Assembly (NCBI GenBank): GCA_036012725.1
Contig: DASCPW010000041.1
Location: 1 to 29,378, forward strand
DNA from: GCA-2686765 sp036012725
Lineage (GTDB): Bacteria > Pseudomonadota > Alphaproteobacteria > Rhodospirillales > 2-02-FULL-58-16
DNA: 29,378 nt
Reading direction: 5' to 3'
Numbering within the stretch: the first letter of the stretch is position 1; each line of letters opens with the position of its first letter. Shown here piece by piece: positions 14,960-23,591 of the stretch. The notes beneath the pieces were generated by a model. That model did not search any database. It had not been told where the DNA came from and saw only the letters and a list, made by a program, of their open reading frames with translations. The translations under genes were made by a program, and so were the position numbers.

Positions 14960-16062
14960 CGGGGCGTCCTGTAGATGGCGGAGATTTCCTCGTTGGCCCG
15001 GCCGAGGCGTTCCGACTGGGCGTCGCTGTCGACCTCGGCCCAGCCACCGGCCTCATCGGAGCGGTAGAAGGCATGGAGCAGCTTCAAGGTGCCCAGGCAG
15101 TCGGCCCGGTCGACCGGGTAGGGCTCGCCGCCCCTAAAGTCGGCGACGATGTCGCGGTACATGGCGGTATGGCCGTAGCCATAGACCGCGCCGTGGCCCT
15201 TGATGCCGACGAAGTCCTCGCTATGAATTCCGCATTCGCCGGGATCAGGCGTGAAGACCTGCAGCTCATTGACGGCGATGCCGCCGATCTGGGCCAGGCC
15301 CTTCGAGCCGACGATGGAGAGCGAAGCCTCAAAGTCGTCCGGCCGGGCGGCAGTGGTGACCTCCAGGGAGCCGACGGCTCCGGTGGCATATTCCAGGGTG
15401 GCGACGAGCGTGTCTTCGGCTTCGATCTCGGCGCCCATCGTCCGCATGGAGGCGTTAACTCGCTCCACCTCGCCGCCCAGGTGACGCAGTAGATCGACGT
15501 GGTGGACGCCCTGGTTGGTCAGGCAGCCGCCGTCGTGGGACAGGGTTCCGCGCCAAGGGGCCAGGTCGTAATAACGCTGCGGCCGACACCAGCGCAGCCG
15601 CACCGCCATCACCCGGATATCGCCCAGATCGCCTTCGGCGAGCGCCCTTTTGACCCGCTGGACCGCCTTGTTGTAACGGTTCTGGAAGACCGGATAGACC
15701 TTGCGTTGCAGGCGTCCGGCGGCGGCATAAGCGGCGTCGAGCTGCTCCGGGCACATGAAAGTGGGTTTTTCCATGATCAGGTGCTTGCCATGCTCTTCCA
15801 GCATTTCCATTCCGTGCTCGAAATGCATCCCAGATGGGGTGATCACGGCGGCAATGTCGATCTCCGGCACCTTTTCGGACATCCGTCGGTAGCTGGCGAA
15901 ATGGGGGACCGAGAACTCCTCCGCATAAGCCCGAGCCTTGCTTTCCTCCAGGTCACAGACGGCGGCCAGCTCGACGCCGTCCACTTCGGCGATGGAGGCG
16001 CAGTGATATCCGGCGATGCGGCCGCAACCTATGAGGGCGACTTTCAAGGCATTTTCAGGCAC
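14956..16062 (-). CDS. Gfo/Idh/MocA family oxidoreductase (second of two)
   Basis: A 368-residue member of the same family as its neighbour. VALIGCGRIAGYHC is the NAD(P) motif, LIMEKPTFMCPE holds the EKP Lys, and GGCLTNQGVHHVDLLRHLG contains the conserved His. The N-terminal half resembles the WbpB/WlbA type that oxidises UDP-sugar acids, but I cannot assign the substrate. The GTG at 16062 is chosen because it forms a TAGTG junction with the upstream stop and is preceded by AAGGA at an eight-base spacing; a frame running to 16089 adds only residues without family similarity. Confidence 0.88.
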   Translation of the reverse strand: MPENALKVALIGCGRIAGYHCASIAEVDGVELAAVCDLEESKARAYAEEFSVPHFASYRRMSEKVPEIDIAAVITPSGMHFEHGMEMLEEHGKHLIMEKPTFMCPEQLDAAYAAAGRLQRKVYPVFQNRYNKAVQRVKRALAEGDLGDIRVMAVRLRWCRPQRYYDLAPWRGTLSHDGGCLTNQGVHHVDLLRHLGGEVERVNASMRTMGAEIEAEDTLVATLEYATGAVGSLEVTTAARPDDFEASLSIVGSKGLAQIGGIAVNELQVFTPDPGECGIHSEDFVGIKGHGAVYGYGHTAMYRDIVADFRGGEPYPVDRADCLGTLKLLHAFYRSDEAGGWAEVDSDAQSERLGRANEEISAIYRTPR

Positions 16063-17642
16063 TAAGGTGATCCTTCGTCTGACGAGCACAAAGCCTGTTT
16101 CCAGACATCGAAATCAGGCGGCGCAAGTACCGCGTCCCATGACAGGGACACAGGTTTCTCGAGGACTTTCAGGGCCTGGGCCAGTGTCTTGGCGTCGACC
16201 GGGCGGGCCTCCAGACCGGGCGGCAGGATGTCCATGGCCACCGCCCCTTCGGGCCGGAAGCGGAGGGTCGGAAGGCCGCCCAAAAGAGCCTCCAGGCCGA
16301 TCGTTCCGGTGCAGTAAAGAACTGCCGAAAGGCCGGGCTGGTCCTGGAGCGGCGTTTTCGTGCGGCCGACCATTTCGGTCTCGGCGAAGGGATGCGGGTA
16401 CATGGGGTGTTCCTTGACCAGAAAGCGCAACGGCCCGTCCAGGCTTTCCATGGCGGCCAGCATCTGCTCCGAGAAAACCCAGTTGCTGGACAGGGCCACG
16501 AAAACCGGGCCGTCGGGGTCATGGGTCAGCGGCTTAGGTCCAGCCTGGCGTAGCGCCCCGCCGATCACCAGACGCTTTTCGGGCACCCCCCAGTCGACTA
16601 GGTTGCGGGCATAGGCCGGGCCGTTGCAGACGACGAGGTCCGGCAGGCCGTCGATGCCGTCCGGGTTGGAAGCCGGGCTCTGGTTGTACATATGGGGACC
16701 GATAACGGTGTGCTGGTAGCCGACGGTACCGACGCCGCGTTTGCGCGCCGCGCGGACCAGAGCCCGTTCCCAGGGGTGGTTTTCCCAGGGCCAAGCGACG
16801 GCGCCCGGTCGGGCCTCGTCGAGCCAGCGCTCCTGGCAATGAAGCTGCCAGCGGGTCATGGCCCCGGAACCACCACCGCTCTCCACGGCCGCGGCGCGCC
16901 GGATCAGCCACCCTTCCGAAATAGAAACATCATCCCGCGACGGCCGCCAGCGGGCCAGCGGCAGGGTCAGCGCCATCCAGGGGCTTCCCCAGGCGTGCAG
17001 GCCGGTGGTGCGGCCGTCGAGGACCAGATCACGGGTCCGGGCCACTGGGCAGTCGGTATGCATGAGCCGTTTCAGTTCCGGAATCGCCTCCATCAGACCG
17101 CCGAAGTAGGCGTCTCGGCCAGGCACGCTCTCCGGATGACCGAAGGCGACGATAGCCGGGCAGCCTCTGGTGTCCATGCGGCGGCAAGCGAGTGCCGCCC
17201 GGGCGACCCTCAGCGCCGCTCGGCAGCGGGCCAGAAAACCGCGCAGACACAGCATCGTCGCCTTGCCGAACATGCCCGGCGGTGCACCCGCCTCGACCCT
17301 TGGCAGGGTCGCGATGTGGCGGAACAGCCAGGGATCGTCGCATACCACCAGGGTACGTGGCGTCTCTGACGCCAGTTCACCGGCCAACCGCGCCCAGGCC
17401 AGCATCAGACCGAAGTCGGAACTGTAGGTGCCGCAGGTGGGCATATGGGCCAGCTCGGCGCTGGGCGTGGCGGCCAGTCTCCGGCCCAACTCCCACCAGC
17501 GGTCGCGAATGGCGTCGAAGGCCGCCTCCAGGCGTCCGGCCAGATTCTCCACCTTGCGCCCTTCGCCGCCGCCGCCGCCCATCGAACACCAGCGGTCAAA
17601 AGTCCCCGCCTCGGGGAGACCGCGGCTTTGTCGTAGGATCAC
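16062..17642 (-). CDS. Surface-carbohydrate biosynthesis protein, GT-B-like (possibly TIGR04326 family)
   Basis: The 526-residue cytoplasmic protein has no membrane segment. The second half has features of GT-B capsule or teichoic-acid-type transferases: PWENHPWERALVRAARKRG, then GYQHTVIGPHMYN, PDLVVCNGPAYARNLVDWG, KRLVIGGALRQ, FVALSSNWVFSEQM, FLVKEHPMYPH and YCTGTIGLEALLGGLPTL. An ExxWE segment followed by a GYQH segment is what I remember of the surface carbohydrate family TIGR04326; that label rests on memory and needs an HMM search. The GTG at 17642, 2 bp after the SDR stop, is preferred because VILRQSRGLPEAGTFDRW looks like a genuine first strand; an ATG at 17582 would start at a glycine run. 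The role is probably transfer of a sugar or sugar phosphate. Confidence 0.65.
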   Translation of the reverse strand: MILRQSRGLPEAGTFDRWCSMGGGGGEGRKVENLAGRLEAAFDAIRDRWWELGRRLAATPSAELAHMPTCGTYSSDFGLMLAWARLAGELASETPRTLVVCDDPWLFRHIATLPRVEAGAPPGMFGKATMLCLRGFLARCRAALRVARAALACRRMDTRGCPAIVAFGHPESVPGRDAYFGGLMEAIPELKRLMHTDCPVARTRDLVLDGRTTGLHAWGSPWMALTLPLARWRPSRDDVSISEGWLIRRAAAVESGGGSGAMTRWQLHCQERWLDEARPGAVAWPWENHPWERALVRAARKRGVGTVGYQHTVIGPHMYNQSPASNPDGIDGLPDLVVCNGPAYARNLVDWGVPEKRLVIGGALRQAGPKPLTHDPDGPVFVALSSNWVFSEQMLAAMESLDGPLRFLVKEHPMYPHPFAETEMVGRTKTPLQDQPGLSAVLYCTGTIGLEALLGGLPTLRFRPEGAVAMDILPPGLEARPVDAKTLAQALKVLEKPVSLSWDAVLAPPDFDVWKQALCSSDEGSP

Positions 17643-17644
17643 GC

Positions 17645-18415
17645 TCAGAGCCAGTCGCCCCCGGTCAGCGCCACCATCTGCCCAGTCATGAAGGCACTCC
17701 ACTCTGAAAGCAGCCAGATCATTAGGGCGGCGGCCTCTTCGGGCTCGCCGCCGCGCTTCAGCGGCACGAGTTCGTCACGCTCGGCCAGGTCCTTTTCACT
17801 CTTGGCATGCCAGCGTTCATGGAAGCCGCTTCGGATGAAGCCCAGGCGCAGACCGTTGACCAGGACGCCGTCAGGCGCGCCTTCGCGGGCGAGACCCTGG
17901 ACCAGGCACTCGGTGCCGCGCTTGGCCACCGCGTAAGGGAACGAAACCGGGCTGCCGCCGTGCAGTGCCGATTCGGTACCGGTGAGCAGGATGCGGCCGC
18001 CGGTTCCCTGTTTCTTCATCTGGCGTATGGCGGCACGGGCGAGGAAAAAGGGGTGGTTGAGGTTGACGTTGATCTCGCGTTCCCATTCGGAACCACTCAT
18101 ATCGTTCCAGTGGCCGGGGAAGTGGATAGCTCCGGACAGCACCACCAGGGCGTCGATACCGCTGGCCTTAGCCACAAATTCATCGACCAGGGTGGCGCAA
18201 TCGGGCTCGCTCTCGAAGGTGCGTTTGAGCGCGATCACCCGGTCGTCCCTCCTTGGGTACTCCTTGCTTGCGCCGTGAGCGCCGATCAGGCAATCGGAGC
18301 CATCCAGCAGCATATCGACGAGGGCGGAGCCCAGGCCTCCGCTGGCGCCGGTGACCAGCACACGCATTCCGGAAAGCACTGAAGGGAGCCAGTCGGGCTT
18401 GACGAATTGGTTCAT
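17645..18415 (-). CDS. Short-chain dehydrogenase/reductase
   Basis: A 256-residue SDR. VLVTGASGGLGSALVD is the TGxxxGxG cofactor motif; the usual NNAG is LSGAI here, a relaxed form. The catalytic Ser lies in LLTGTESALHGG and the YxxxK pair in FPYAVAKRG, twelve residues after it. LALTGGDWL closes the protein as in many SDRs. It probably makes or reduces a keto sugar in the cytoplasm. The ATG at 18415 overlaps the stop of the TIM-barrel gene by 4 bp (ATGA); an alternative start at 18424 is out of line with that junction. Confidence 0.88.
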   Translation of the reverse strand: MNQFVKPDWLPSVLSGMRVLVTGASGGLGSALVDMLLDGSDCLIGAHGASKEYPRRDDRVIALKRTFESEPDCATLVDEFVAKASGIDALVVLSGAIHFPGHWNDMSGSEWEREINVNLNHPFFLARAAIRQMKKQGTGGRILLTGTESALHGGSPVSFPYAVAKRGTECLVQGLAREGAPDGVLVNGLRLGFIRSGFHERWHAKSEKDLAERDELVPLKRGGEPEEAAALMIWLLSEWSAFMTGQMVALTGGDWL

Positions 18416-19224
18416 GCGTAACACTCCTCCAAAACGCGGGCGCTTGTCGCCACGTCGGCCAGGGGGTCGCTTTCATTCAACATGCACTGCTCGATTGAAA
18501 CAAATCCCTGGTAACCGATTTTTTTCAAGTATCCGCCAAAAGCGGCGTGATCGACCCGGCCGCTGGAGCCGAGCACGGTGAGGCCGGGCTCGTTGGCGTG
18601 GAAATGAACCAGATAGCGCTTCGCCGCGTCAAAGGGAGCGTATTCGGCTTCACCGTTGTCAACCAGGGCCTTGGCGTCCAGTTGCATGGCCAGGGCCGGG
18701 TGGTCCACTGCAACGACGACGGAAAGGGCGTCGGCGACGTTGTTGATGAAGTCGCTGTCCGCCGGCCCCAAAGGTTCGAAGCAAAGGACGGTGCCGTGGC
18801 CTTCGATGCGCCGGCAGAATTCGCCGCAAAAGCCTACCGTTTCGGCGAAGGCGTCTTTGAACGGCAGTTCGCCGCGTTTGCGGCCACCGCCATAGATCAT
18901 GGTCCCGCCGCCGAGGTCGCGGCACAGCCCCGACAGATGGACAAGAAAGTCCAGGGTCTCGGCACGGACCTCCGGCCCCTTGAACAGGCCCAGCTCCGGC
19001 TGGTTGAAAAAGAGCGAATGCAGACCGATGACGCAGAGCCCGGCGCTCTCCACCTTCTTGCGGTAGGCCTCGACCTCAACCGCCGCGAGGCCCTTCCAGG
19101 TGTCCCGCCAGACCCGGCTCGGCGCCACCTCCAGGCCTTCGAGGCCGAGCTCCGGCAGGCGGGCCAGTTCGTCCACGTGGTCGTAGGGACTGAGCGCGAT
19201 GTTGGAGACAGCGAAGCGGGTCAC
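18412..19224 (-). CDS. Xylose isomerase-like TIM-barrel protein
   Basis: The 270-residue protein belongs to the AP-endonuclease 2/sugar isomerase TIM-barrel family. Candidate metal ligands are Glu in VLCFEPLGP, Asp in AMQLDAKAL, His in YLVHFHANEPG and Glu in FVSIEQCM, all at strand ends as expected. Members isomerise or epimerise sugars, inosose or keto acids. Together with the two Gfo/Idh enzymes and the SDR it suggests a dedicated route to an unusual sugar. The GTG start is supported by GGAGG seven bases upstream. Confidence 0.85.
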   Translation of the reverse strand: MTRFAVSNIALSPYDHVDELARLPELGLEGLEVAPSRVWRDTWKGLAAVEVEAYRKKVESAGLCVIGLHSLFFNQPELGLFKGPEVRAETLDFLVHLSGLCRDLGGGTMIYGGGRKRGELPFKDAFAETVGFCGEFCRRIEGHGTVLCFEPLGPADSDFINNVADALSVVVAVDHPALAMQLDAKALVDNGEAEYAPFDAAKRYLVHFHANEPGLTVLGSSGRVDHAAFGGYLKKIGYQGFVSIEQCMLNESDPLADVATSARVLEECYA

Positions 19225-19238
19225 GGAAGCGCCTCCGA

Positions 19239-20459
19239 CTATCCGAAACCCAAAGCACCGTCCCGCAGGATTTCCCCACAGTGGTCCTTCAACAGTCCGG
19301 CTACGGCCCGGTTCCCCTGTTCAGAGAAATGACCGCCATATTGGTCGTTGATATACAAGCTCGCGAAATCGTCATTCCTCAGCAGGTCGGGGGCGAGGTC
19401 GACGACGGCGAGAACCTCTCTCAGGGTCTCCATGACGGGAGCGTAATAATGCCCGTGAGCCTGGATGTACTTTAAGTCCATGAGCTGGGGCAGGAAGACG
19501 AGCATCGGAACGGCCCCCCGGTTCCGTACGAATTCGGCGAACCGGCGGCATAAGGCGATCAACAAGTCCAGCGGTTCCTTCTCCGCGTAAATCTTGGCGG
19601 TCAAGGCGATGTTTCTCTCCATCACGGCGGCTAAGGTGCGATCGTTGGACCCAGCGATCCGGTCAGCCAGCACCGCGCGAACGAGCCTGACGTTGCGACT
19701 CCAGTTGCCGAAAAACCTCCAGGAATAGGGAAACCGGAGGAGGTCGCGCGAAAACTTCCGGTCATAGAAAAAATCGTTGCGGCGGAAGGTTTCGAAAAAG
19801 TCTGCCAGGCGCCGGAATTTGTTGGGATCGTCCATCGGATTGGAAAGTAGACAAAGGTCCCCGTTCCGCAGGACAAAACGTGGCTTGACGGCCAAGACGT
19901 TGCCGTATTCCGAAAAATGCCTCCACACACTGAGGATTCTGCAAATGGTCTCGGGAACCACGGCCATGACGACCAGTTTCGCCCGGTGGTCGTCGAATTC
20001 CCTTTCCAGGCGAAGAACAGCCTGGTCCAGGCCGTAGTTCCCGACCCCGAAGTTGGCGGCGTTGACACCGAGGGCGGCGGACAGGTGATGCGGCCAGGTC
20101 TGGTCGTTCTCGACCTGTCGGCAGAAGGCGTAAGAGTCGCCGTAGATCAGCATCTCGGGGGGCAGGGTTTCGAAGCCGGGATTCCGCCGTGCCCCCATGG
20201 CGTCGATGTGGTAGTGGACGGACTGTCCGTGGCTCCCCACTTCCTTCTTGTCCGTGTCGGGTTTGCGCACCCACCCCAGCTCGCGATCCCAGCCGTGCTC
20301 GACGAAACGCTTAAGCCCTTCCTCGTCGATCACCGGGGAGAGATCCCGGCCCGTGATCAGCCACTTACAGTGGGACCTGAACCAAAACACGAGCCCCGCA
20401 ACGGCGGCTTCCATGGCGACGAAAAGCGCTATGGCGGTGGCAAGCGTTATTTCAAGCAT
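19239..20459 (-). CDS. Membrane-anchored SGNH-like protein
   Basis: The 406-residue protein starts with one hydrophobic anchor (about 3-27, ALFVAMEAAVAGLVFW). LIYGDSYAFCRQV is a GDS-type nucleophile block, NFGVGNYGLDQA matches the conserved Gly/Asn region, and YINDQYGGHFSEQGNRAVA gives a plausible C-terminal Asp/His pair. The middle, rich in Arg and aromatic residues, has no domain I know. An acyl esterase or transferase working on the glycan in the periplasm is the best guess. It follows the APS-kinase-fold gene after 18 bp and precedes the isomerase gene by 14 bp. This is the second SGNH-type gene of the locus and it has no MBOAT partner beside it. Confidence 0.65.
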   Translation of the reverse strand: MLEITLATAIALFVAMEAAVAGLVFWFRSHCKWLITGRDLSPVIDEEGLKRFVEHGWDRELGWVRKPDTDKKEVGSHGQSVHYHIDAMGARRNPGFETLPPEMLIYGDSYAFCRQVENDQTWPHHLSAALGVNAANFGVGNYGLDQAVLRLEREFDDHRAKLVVMAVVPETICRILSVWRHFSEYGNVLAVKPRFVLRNGDLCLLSNPMDDPNKFRRLADFFETFRRNDFFYDRKFSRDLLRFPYSWRFFGNWSRNVRLVRAVLADRIAGSNDRTLAAVMERNIALTAKIYAEKEPLDLLIALCRRFAEFVRNRGAVPMLVFLPQLMDLKYIQAHGHYYAPVMETLREVLAVVDLAPDLLRNDDFASLYINDQYGGHFSEQGNRAVAGLLKDHCGEILRDGALGFG

Positions 20460-20477
20460 GGTCAGCGGTCCGGGCCG

Positions 20478-20990
20478 TCATTTCATAGGCGGCATTTCGA
20501 AGAGGAGCTGCTCGACACAGGCCTCGATCCCCCGCTCCTGGAGCGCCTCGTCGATGATCAGGTCCGGGGCCGGCGGCCGGGGGAAGGGGATATCCATTCC
20601 GACGACGTTGACCGTCTTTCCTTCCTCGAAAGCCTTGTAAAGGCCCTTGCGGTCGCGCAGCTTCAGGGTTTTCAGGGGGATGTCCAGGAAGGTCTCGAAA
20701 TATTCCGAAAAGGTTTCGCGGTTCCATGCCTGCCATTCGGGAAAGAGGGAAAGCACCGAGGCGATGACATGGATGTTCTGGCTGTCCAGGACACGGCACA
20801 TGTGGGAAATGCGTTCGGCGTTCTTGTACCGTCCCTCAATGGTGTGGTCGAGATCGTTGCGGAAAATCTCCCGGAAGGCGTCGCCGTCCAGAAGAACGAG
20901 GTTGGCATGATGCGTCTTCAGGTGTTCGTACAGGCGCGCCGCGATGGTACTCTTGCCGGCGCCGGACAGGCCGATCAACCAAGTGATCAT
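20478..20990 (-). CDS. APS-kinase-fold kinase, probable cytidine diphosphoramidate kinase (Cj1415-like)
   Basis: A 170-residue kinase with P-loop GLSGAGKST (7-15), DGDAFRE (35-41), RNDLDHTIEGRYKNAERIS, and RKGLYK (114-119) followed by NVVGMDIPF. The fold is adenylylsulfate kinase, but there is no sulfate-assimilation gene (cysD, cysN, cysH) nearby. Its company is the glutamine kinase, amidotransferase and cytidylyltransferase of phosphoramidate synthesis. In C. jejuni the APS-kinase-like Cj1415 phosphorylates the ribose 3'-OH of CDP-amidate. The NDLD-TxEGR segment and the KGLYK...NVVG block fit that subgroup as I recall it. The ATG at 20990 has GGAAG seven bases before it. It follows the sulfatase-fold gene after 15 bp. 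It would act in the cytoplasm as the last activation step. Confidence 0.75.
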   Translation of the reverse strand: MITWLIGLSGAGKSTIAARLYEHLKTHHANLVLLDGDAFREIFRNDLDHTIEGRYKNAERISHMCRVLDSQNIHVIASVLSLFPEWQAWNRETFSEYFETFLDIPLKTLKLRDRKGLYKAFEEGKTVNVVGMDIPFPRPPAPDLIIDEALQERGIEACVEQLLFEMPPMK

Positions 20991-21005
20991 CTGTGTCTTC
21001 CCATC

Positions 21006-22775
21006 TCAGGCGGTTTTGCCGAGGTCTTGCGAAAGCCCGCCGCGGATTTTTCGAACCGCCTCCTGGCCAATTGCTCCGAAAGCGGAAAGGATCCGCTGGA
21101 CGGAGATTTCCGGGATATCGGCCAGTCTTTCGGCGATGAGCGGGTTGAATTCCTCGACCAGCGGGTGGTCCGGACGGTAGAGGTTGTTCTGTTCCAGGGG
21201 GTCGGCGATGAAATCGTAGAGTTCAGGGGTGTCCTGGCTGTGGCGGTCGGTCTCGTCCCGATATTCCTTCCAAAGGTAGTTGAAGCGCTTGTTGCGGACC
21301 GACAGGTAGATGGGCCTTTGTTCGATGTGGCAACTGCCGCCATGGATAATCTCGAGAATGACATGGCTGCGTTCGGCGACGACCGGGCTGTCGACCGGCA
21401 GGCCCTCCCAGCGTGGATCCGCCCCGACCCCCGCCATGTCGGCAATGGTCGGGGCGATATCGAGAAGGCTGACCAGGCTTTCGATGCGGCGCTTTTCCAG
21501 TCCCGGATTGTGGAACACAAGCGGGATTTTCAGATTGTGCGTATAGCAGCGGTAATGGTGGCTGATATCGCCGTGCTCCCCCAGTTCCTCGCCGTGGTCC
21601 CCGCAGATGACGAGCAAGGTGTTGTCCCTAAGGCCGAGGCGGTCGAGGGCATCGACGATGCGGCCGATCTGCCGGTCAACGTAGAGCACGGAGGCATCGT
21701 AGAGCGCCGACCAGGTAGCCATCTCCCCTTCGTTTTCCGGGCGGCTCTTGACGGTCAGGGAGACATCGAGCCCGCGGTCATAGCCCAGACTCTCGAGGTA
21801 GTCAGGCGTTTCCTCGTACCATCGCAACCCCCTTCCGGCGCAATAGGGGATGTGGGTGTCGATGAAATGCGTCCACAGGAAAAAGGGCCGATCGGAATCG
21901 CGCCGCTCCATGGTTTGGATGATCCGGTTCGCCAGCTCGCCTCCGTCGACGTAGCGCTTAAAGCGCATGTCGTAGAGTTGGGCCCGGCCGGGGTTGACCA
22001 AGGCGCGGAACTTGTTTGCCGCGAAACGGACCGCCTCGCCGGCGAGCTTTTTCCGGGTCCTGAGCAATCGCCACTCCGCGGCCAGGTATTCGTGGGCCTG
22101 GAACGGTCCATTGAAATGACGTTCGACATAGGCTTTCCGGTCCCGCTCGAAATCCCGCCGGTGCCGCATCACAAGCCGTTTTATGGCGGGAATGTCGTAG
22201 CCGTCGAAGACGAATCGGGAATTGGCGAAATCGGCCCGGTCGATTTCTTCGGTGGCCTGCCGTTTATCGCAGTAGGATTCCAGGGCGTCGAACAGGCGGG
22301 GCAGGAACGCCCCGGCCACTTCGAGAAACTGATCGATGTCGATCACGCCGTCCCGTAGTCTTTCCAAATGGTTTCTCAGAATGGCGCTTCCCGTGCCATT
22401 TAGGGCATTGAAGACAAAGAGATAGCTCAGATGATCGATGCCGTCGTCGTAGCCGAACAGCTCGCTGACCCACTGGAATGTGGATAGGGAATGGGTTTCA
22501 TAACCGCCTTCGTTCATGGCTTTGAAGAGGGTTTTCGGGCGGTTGAAGACGCCCGTGTCGTATCCGCCATAGGACAGGGGCCGCGAGGAGGTCAGGAAGG
22601 AATGGAACGCCGGCTGAGTGAAGGCCGCGGTGGACACGGCGTTGTCGCAAACCCATGCGGTTGCGGCCAGACGCTCCAGATTGGGTGTGGTCGGACGGCC
22701 GTAACCGTGCAGCGTTGTGCGGTCGGCGCGCAGAGCATCGACAGTGAGGAACAGGATGTTGGGGCGGTCCGCCAT
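21006..22775 (-). CDS. Alkaline phosphatase/sulfatase-fold protein without sulfatase signature
   Basis: The 589-residue protein belongs to the PF00884 superfamily: NILFLTVDALRADR supplies the first metal Asp (Asp13), GYGRPTTPNLERLA follows, and CGDHGEELGEHG (391-402) with YTHNLKIPLVF (His about 413) supplies the second metal group. The nucleophile region reads AAFTQPAFHSFLTS, so the formylglycine motif CxPxR of true sulfatases is absent and Thr53 is the likely nucleophile, as in phosphoglycerol and phosphoethanolamine transferases. Unlike those enzymes it has no membrane anchor or signal peptide. Lying between the cytidylyltransferase and the APS-kinase-like gene, it may transfer or cleave a phospho- or phosphoramidate group; this is inference. 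ATG at 22775 (GAGG ten bases upstream) is preferred to TTG at 22781. Confidence 0.75.
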   Translation of the reverse strand: MADRPNILFLTVDALRADRTTLHGYGRPTTPNLERLAATAWVCDNAVSTAAFTQPAFHSFLTSSRPLSYGGYDTGVFNRPKTLFKAMNEGGYETHSLSTFQWVSELFGYDDGIDHLSYLFVFNALNGTGSAILRNHLERLRDGVIDIDQFLEVAGAFLPRLFDALESYCDKRQATEEIDRADFANSRFVFDGYDIPAIKRLVMRHRRDFERDRKAYVERHFNGPFQAHEYLAAEWRLLRTRKKLAGEAVRFAANKFRALVNPGRAQLYDMRFKRYVDGGELANRIIQTMERRDSDRPFFLWTHFIDTHIPYCAGRGLRWYEETPDYLESLGYDRGLDVSLTVKSRPENEGEMATWSALYDASVLYVDRQIGRIVDALDRLGLRDNTLLVICGDHGEELGEHGDISHHYRCYTHNLKIPLVFHNPGLEKRRIESLVSLLDIAPTIADMAGVGADPRWEGLPVDSPVVAERSHVILEIIHGGSCHIEQRPIYLSVRNKRFNYLWKEYRDETDRHSQDTPELYDFIADPLEQNNLYRPDHPLVEEFNPLIAERLADIPEISVQRILSAFGAIGQEAVRKIRGGLSQDLGKTA

Positions 22776-22805
22776 ACCCAAAACCTCAATGGCCTCCTTC
22801 CCCGT

Positions 22806-23591
22806 TCAAACCGAGGCCGAGGGGTCGAAGAAGCGGTCGATGGTGCCGTTTTCGATCATGGCGGCGGCGGTTTCGTAGTCCTTCACGGTGTCGATCTCCA
22901 GCCAGCCACCCTCGACGGGGACGGCATGAACGGGAAAGCCCATCAGCACCATCTCCATCAGAAGGTCCGTCATGTAGGCCTGTTCGGGCGGGCGATTTTC
23001 CATCCACGGGCGGTGGAAGGGGCTAAAATTGTTTCTGGCCTCCTTAAGTGCCCGGACGCCACCGCCCTTAAAGCGCATCAGCCCCATGTACTGGGCCTCG
23101 ATCTCGCTGATATCGGAGACCGGGTTGCCGATGTCGGTGATGCGGCCTTCTTCGTTAAGGCGCAGACTCTCGGCGTCGTTCGACGGGTCTTCGAAGCGGT
23201 GCTCCCAGTAGGCCCGCCAGTTCTCATCGACGGCGACCGAGATTTCATATCGGCTTGTCAGCAGGGCGGCCAGCACCCGAGGCTCGTAAACGATGTCGCC
23301 GTAGGAAACGATCACCTCTTCGCCGAATTCGGCCTCGGCGCAAAACAATGTCTCCACCATGTTGGTGAACTCCCAGTTGGGATTCAGAACCATCCGGGTG
23401 CCGGGCAGCTCCAGCATTTCGGCTTTGTAGCCGGCGGCGATGACGATGTCGTCGACGCCGCCGGAACGTAGGGTCGCGACCTGACGCCCGATCAGGGTCA
23501 TGCCGCCCAGTTCGGTCAGGCATTTGGGAGTGTTTTCCGTGTGGGGATGGAGCCGGGTGCCCCGCCCAGCGGCCAGGATGATCGCCCTCAT
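22806..23591 (-). CDS. LicC-type cytidylyltransferase, probable CTP:phosphoglutamine cytidylyltransferase (Cj1416-like)
   Basis: A 261-residue nucleotidyltransferase: ILAAGRGTRLHPHTENTPK is the nucleotide loop with the conserved Lys23, FTNMVETLFCA and SYGDIVYEP (catalytic Asp99) follow, then VDENWRAYW, DAESLRLNEEG, EIEAQYMGLM and GGWLEIDT. The set NMV..., DIVY, EAQY-GL is typical of the LicC-like subgroup that includes choline-phosphate and phosphoglutamine cytidylyltransferases. No choline kinase, choline transporter or LicD gene is present, whereas glutamine-kinase-like and amidotransferase genes overlap or adjoin it, so phosphoglutamine is the favoured substrate. The product would be gamma-glutamyl-CDP-amidate. 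Its start overlaps the amidotransferase stop by 4 bp (ATGA). Confidence 0.8.
   Translation of the reverse strand: MRAIILAAGRGTRLHPHTENTPKCLTELGGMTLIGRQVATLRSGGVDDIVIAAGYKAEMLELPGTRMVLNPNWEFTNMVETLFCAEAEFGEEVIVSYGDIVYEPRVLAALLTSRYEISVAVDENWRAYWEHRFEDPSNDAESLRLNEEGRITDIGNPVSDISEIEAQYMGLMRFKGGGVRALKEARNNFSPFHRPWMENRPPEQAYMTDLLMEMVLMGFPVHAVPVEGGWLEIDTVKDYETAAAMIENGTIDRFFDPSASV

Noticed and set aside
20478..20990. Reading the kinase as CysC for sulfate assimilation
   Set aside because: No cysD, cysN, cysH or sulfate transport gene is near, and the neighbours are those of phosphoramidate synthesis.
19917..22358. Very long plus-strand open frame of 813 codons opposite three minus-strand genes
   Set aside because: It lies antisense to the SGNH-like, APS-kinase-like and sulfatase-fold genes, all of which have clear motifs; its own translation has no domain sense. 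Such frames are expected in GC-rich DNA with biased third positions.
21006..22775. True formylglycine sulfatase
   Set aside because: The CxPxR or SxPxR motif is absent at the nucleophile position and no maturation enzyme is seen in the window.
22806..23591. Reading the cytidylyltransferase as LicC for phosphocholine decoration
   Set aside because: No choline kinase, choline transporter or LicD-type transferase occurs; the overlapping and adjacent genes point to phosphoglutamine.
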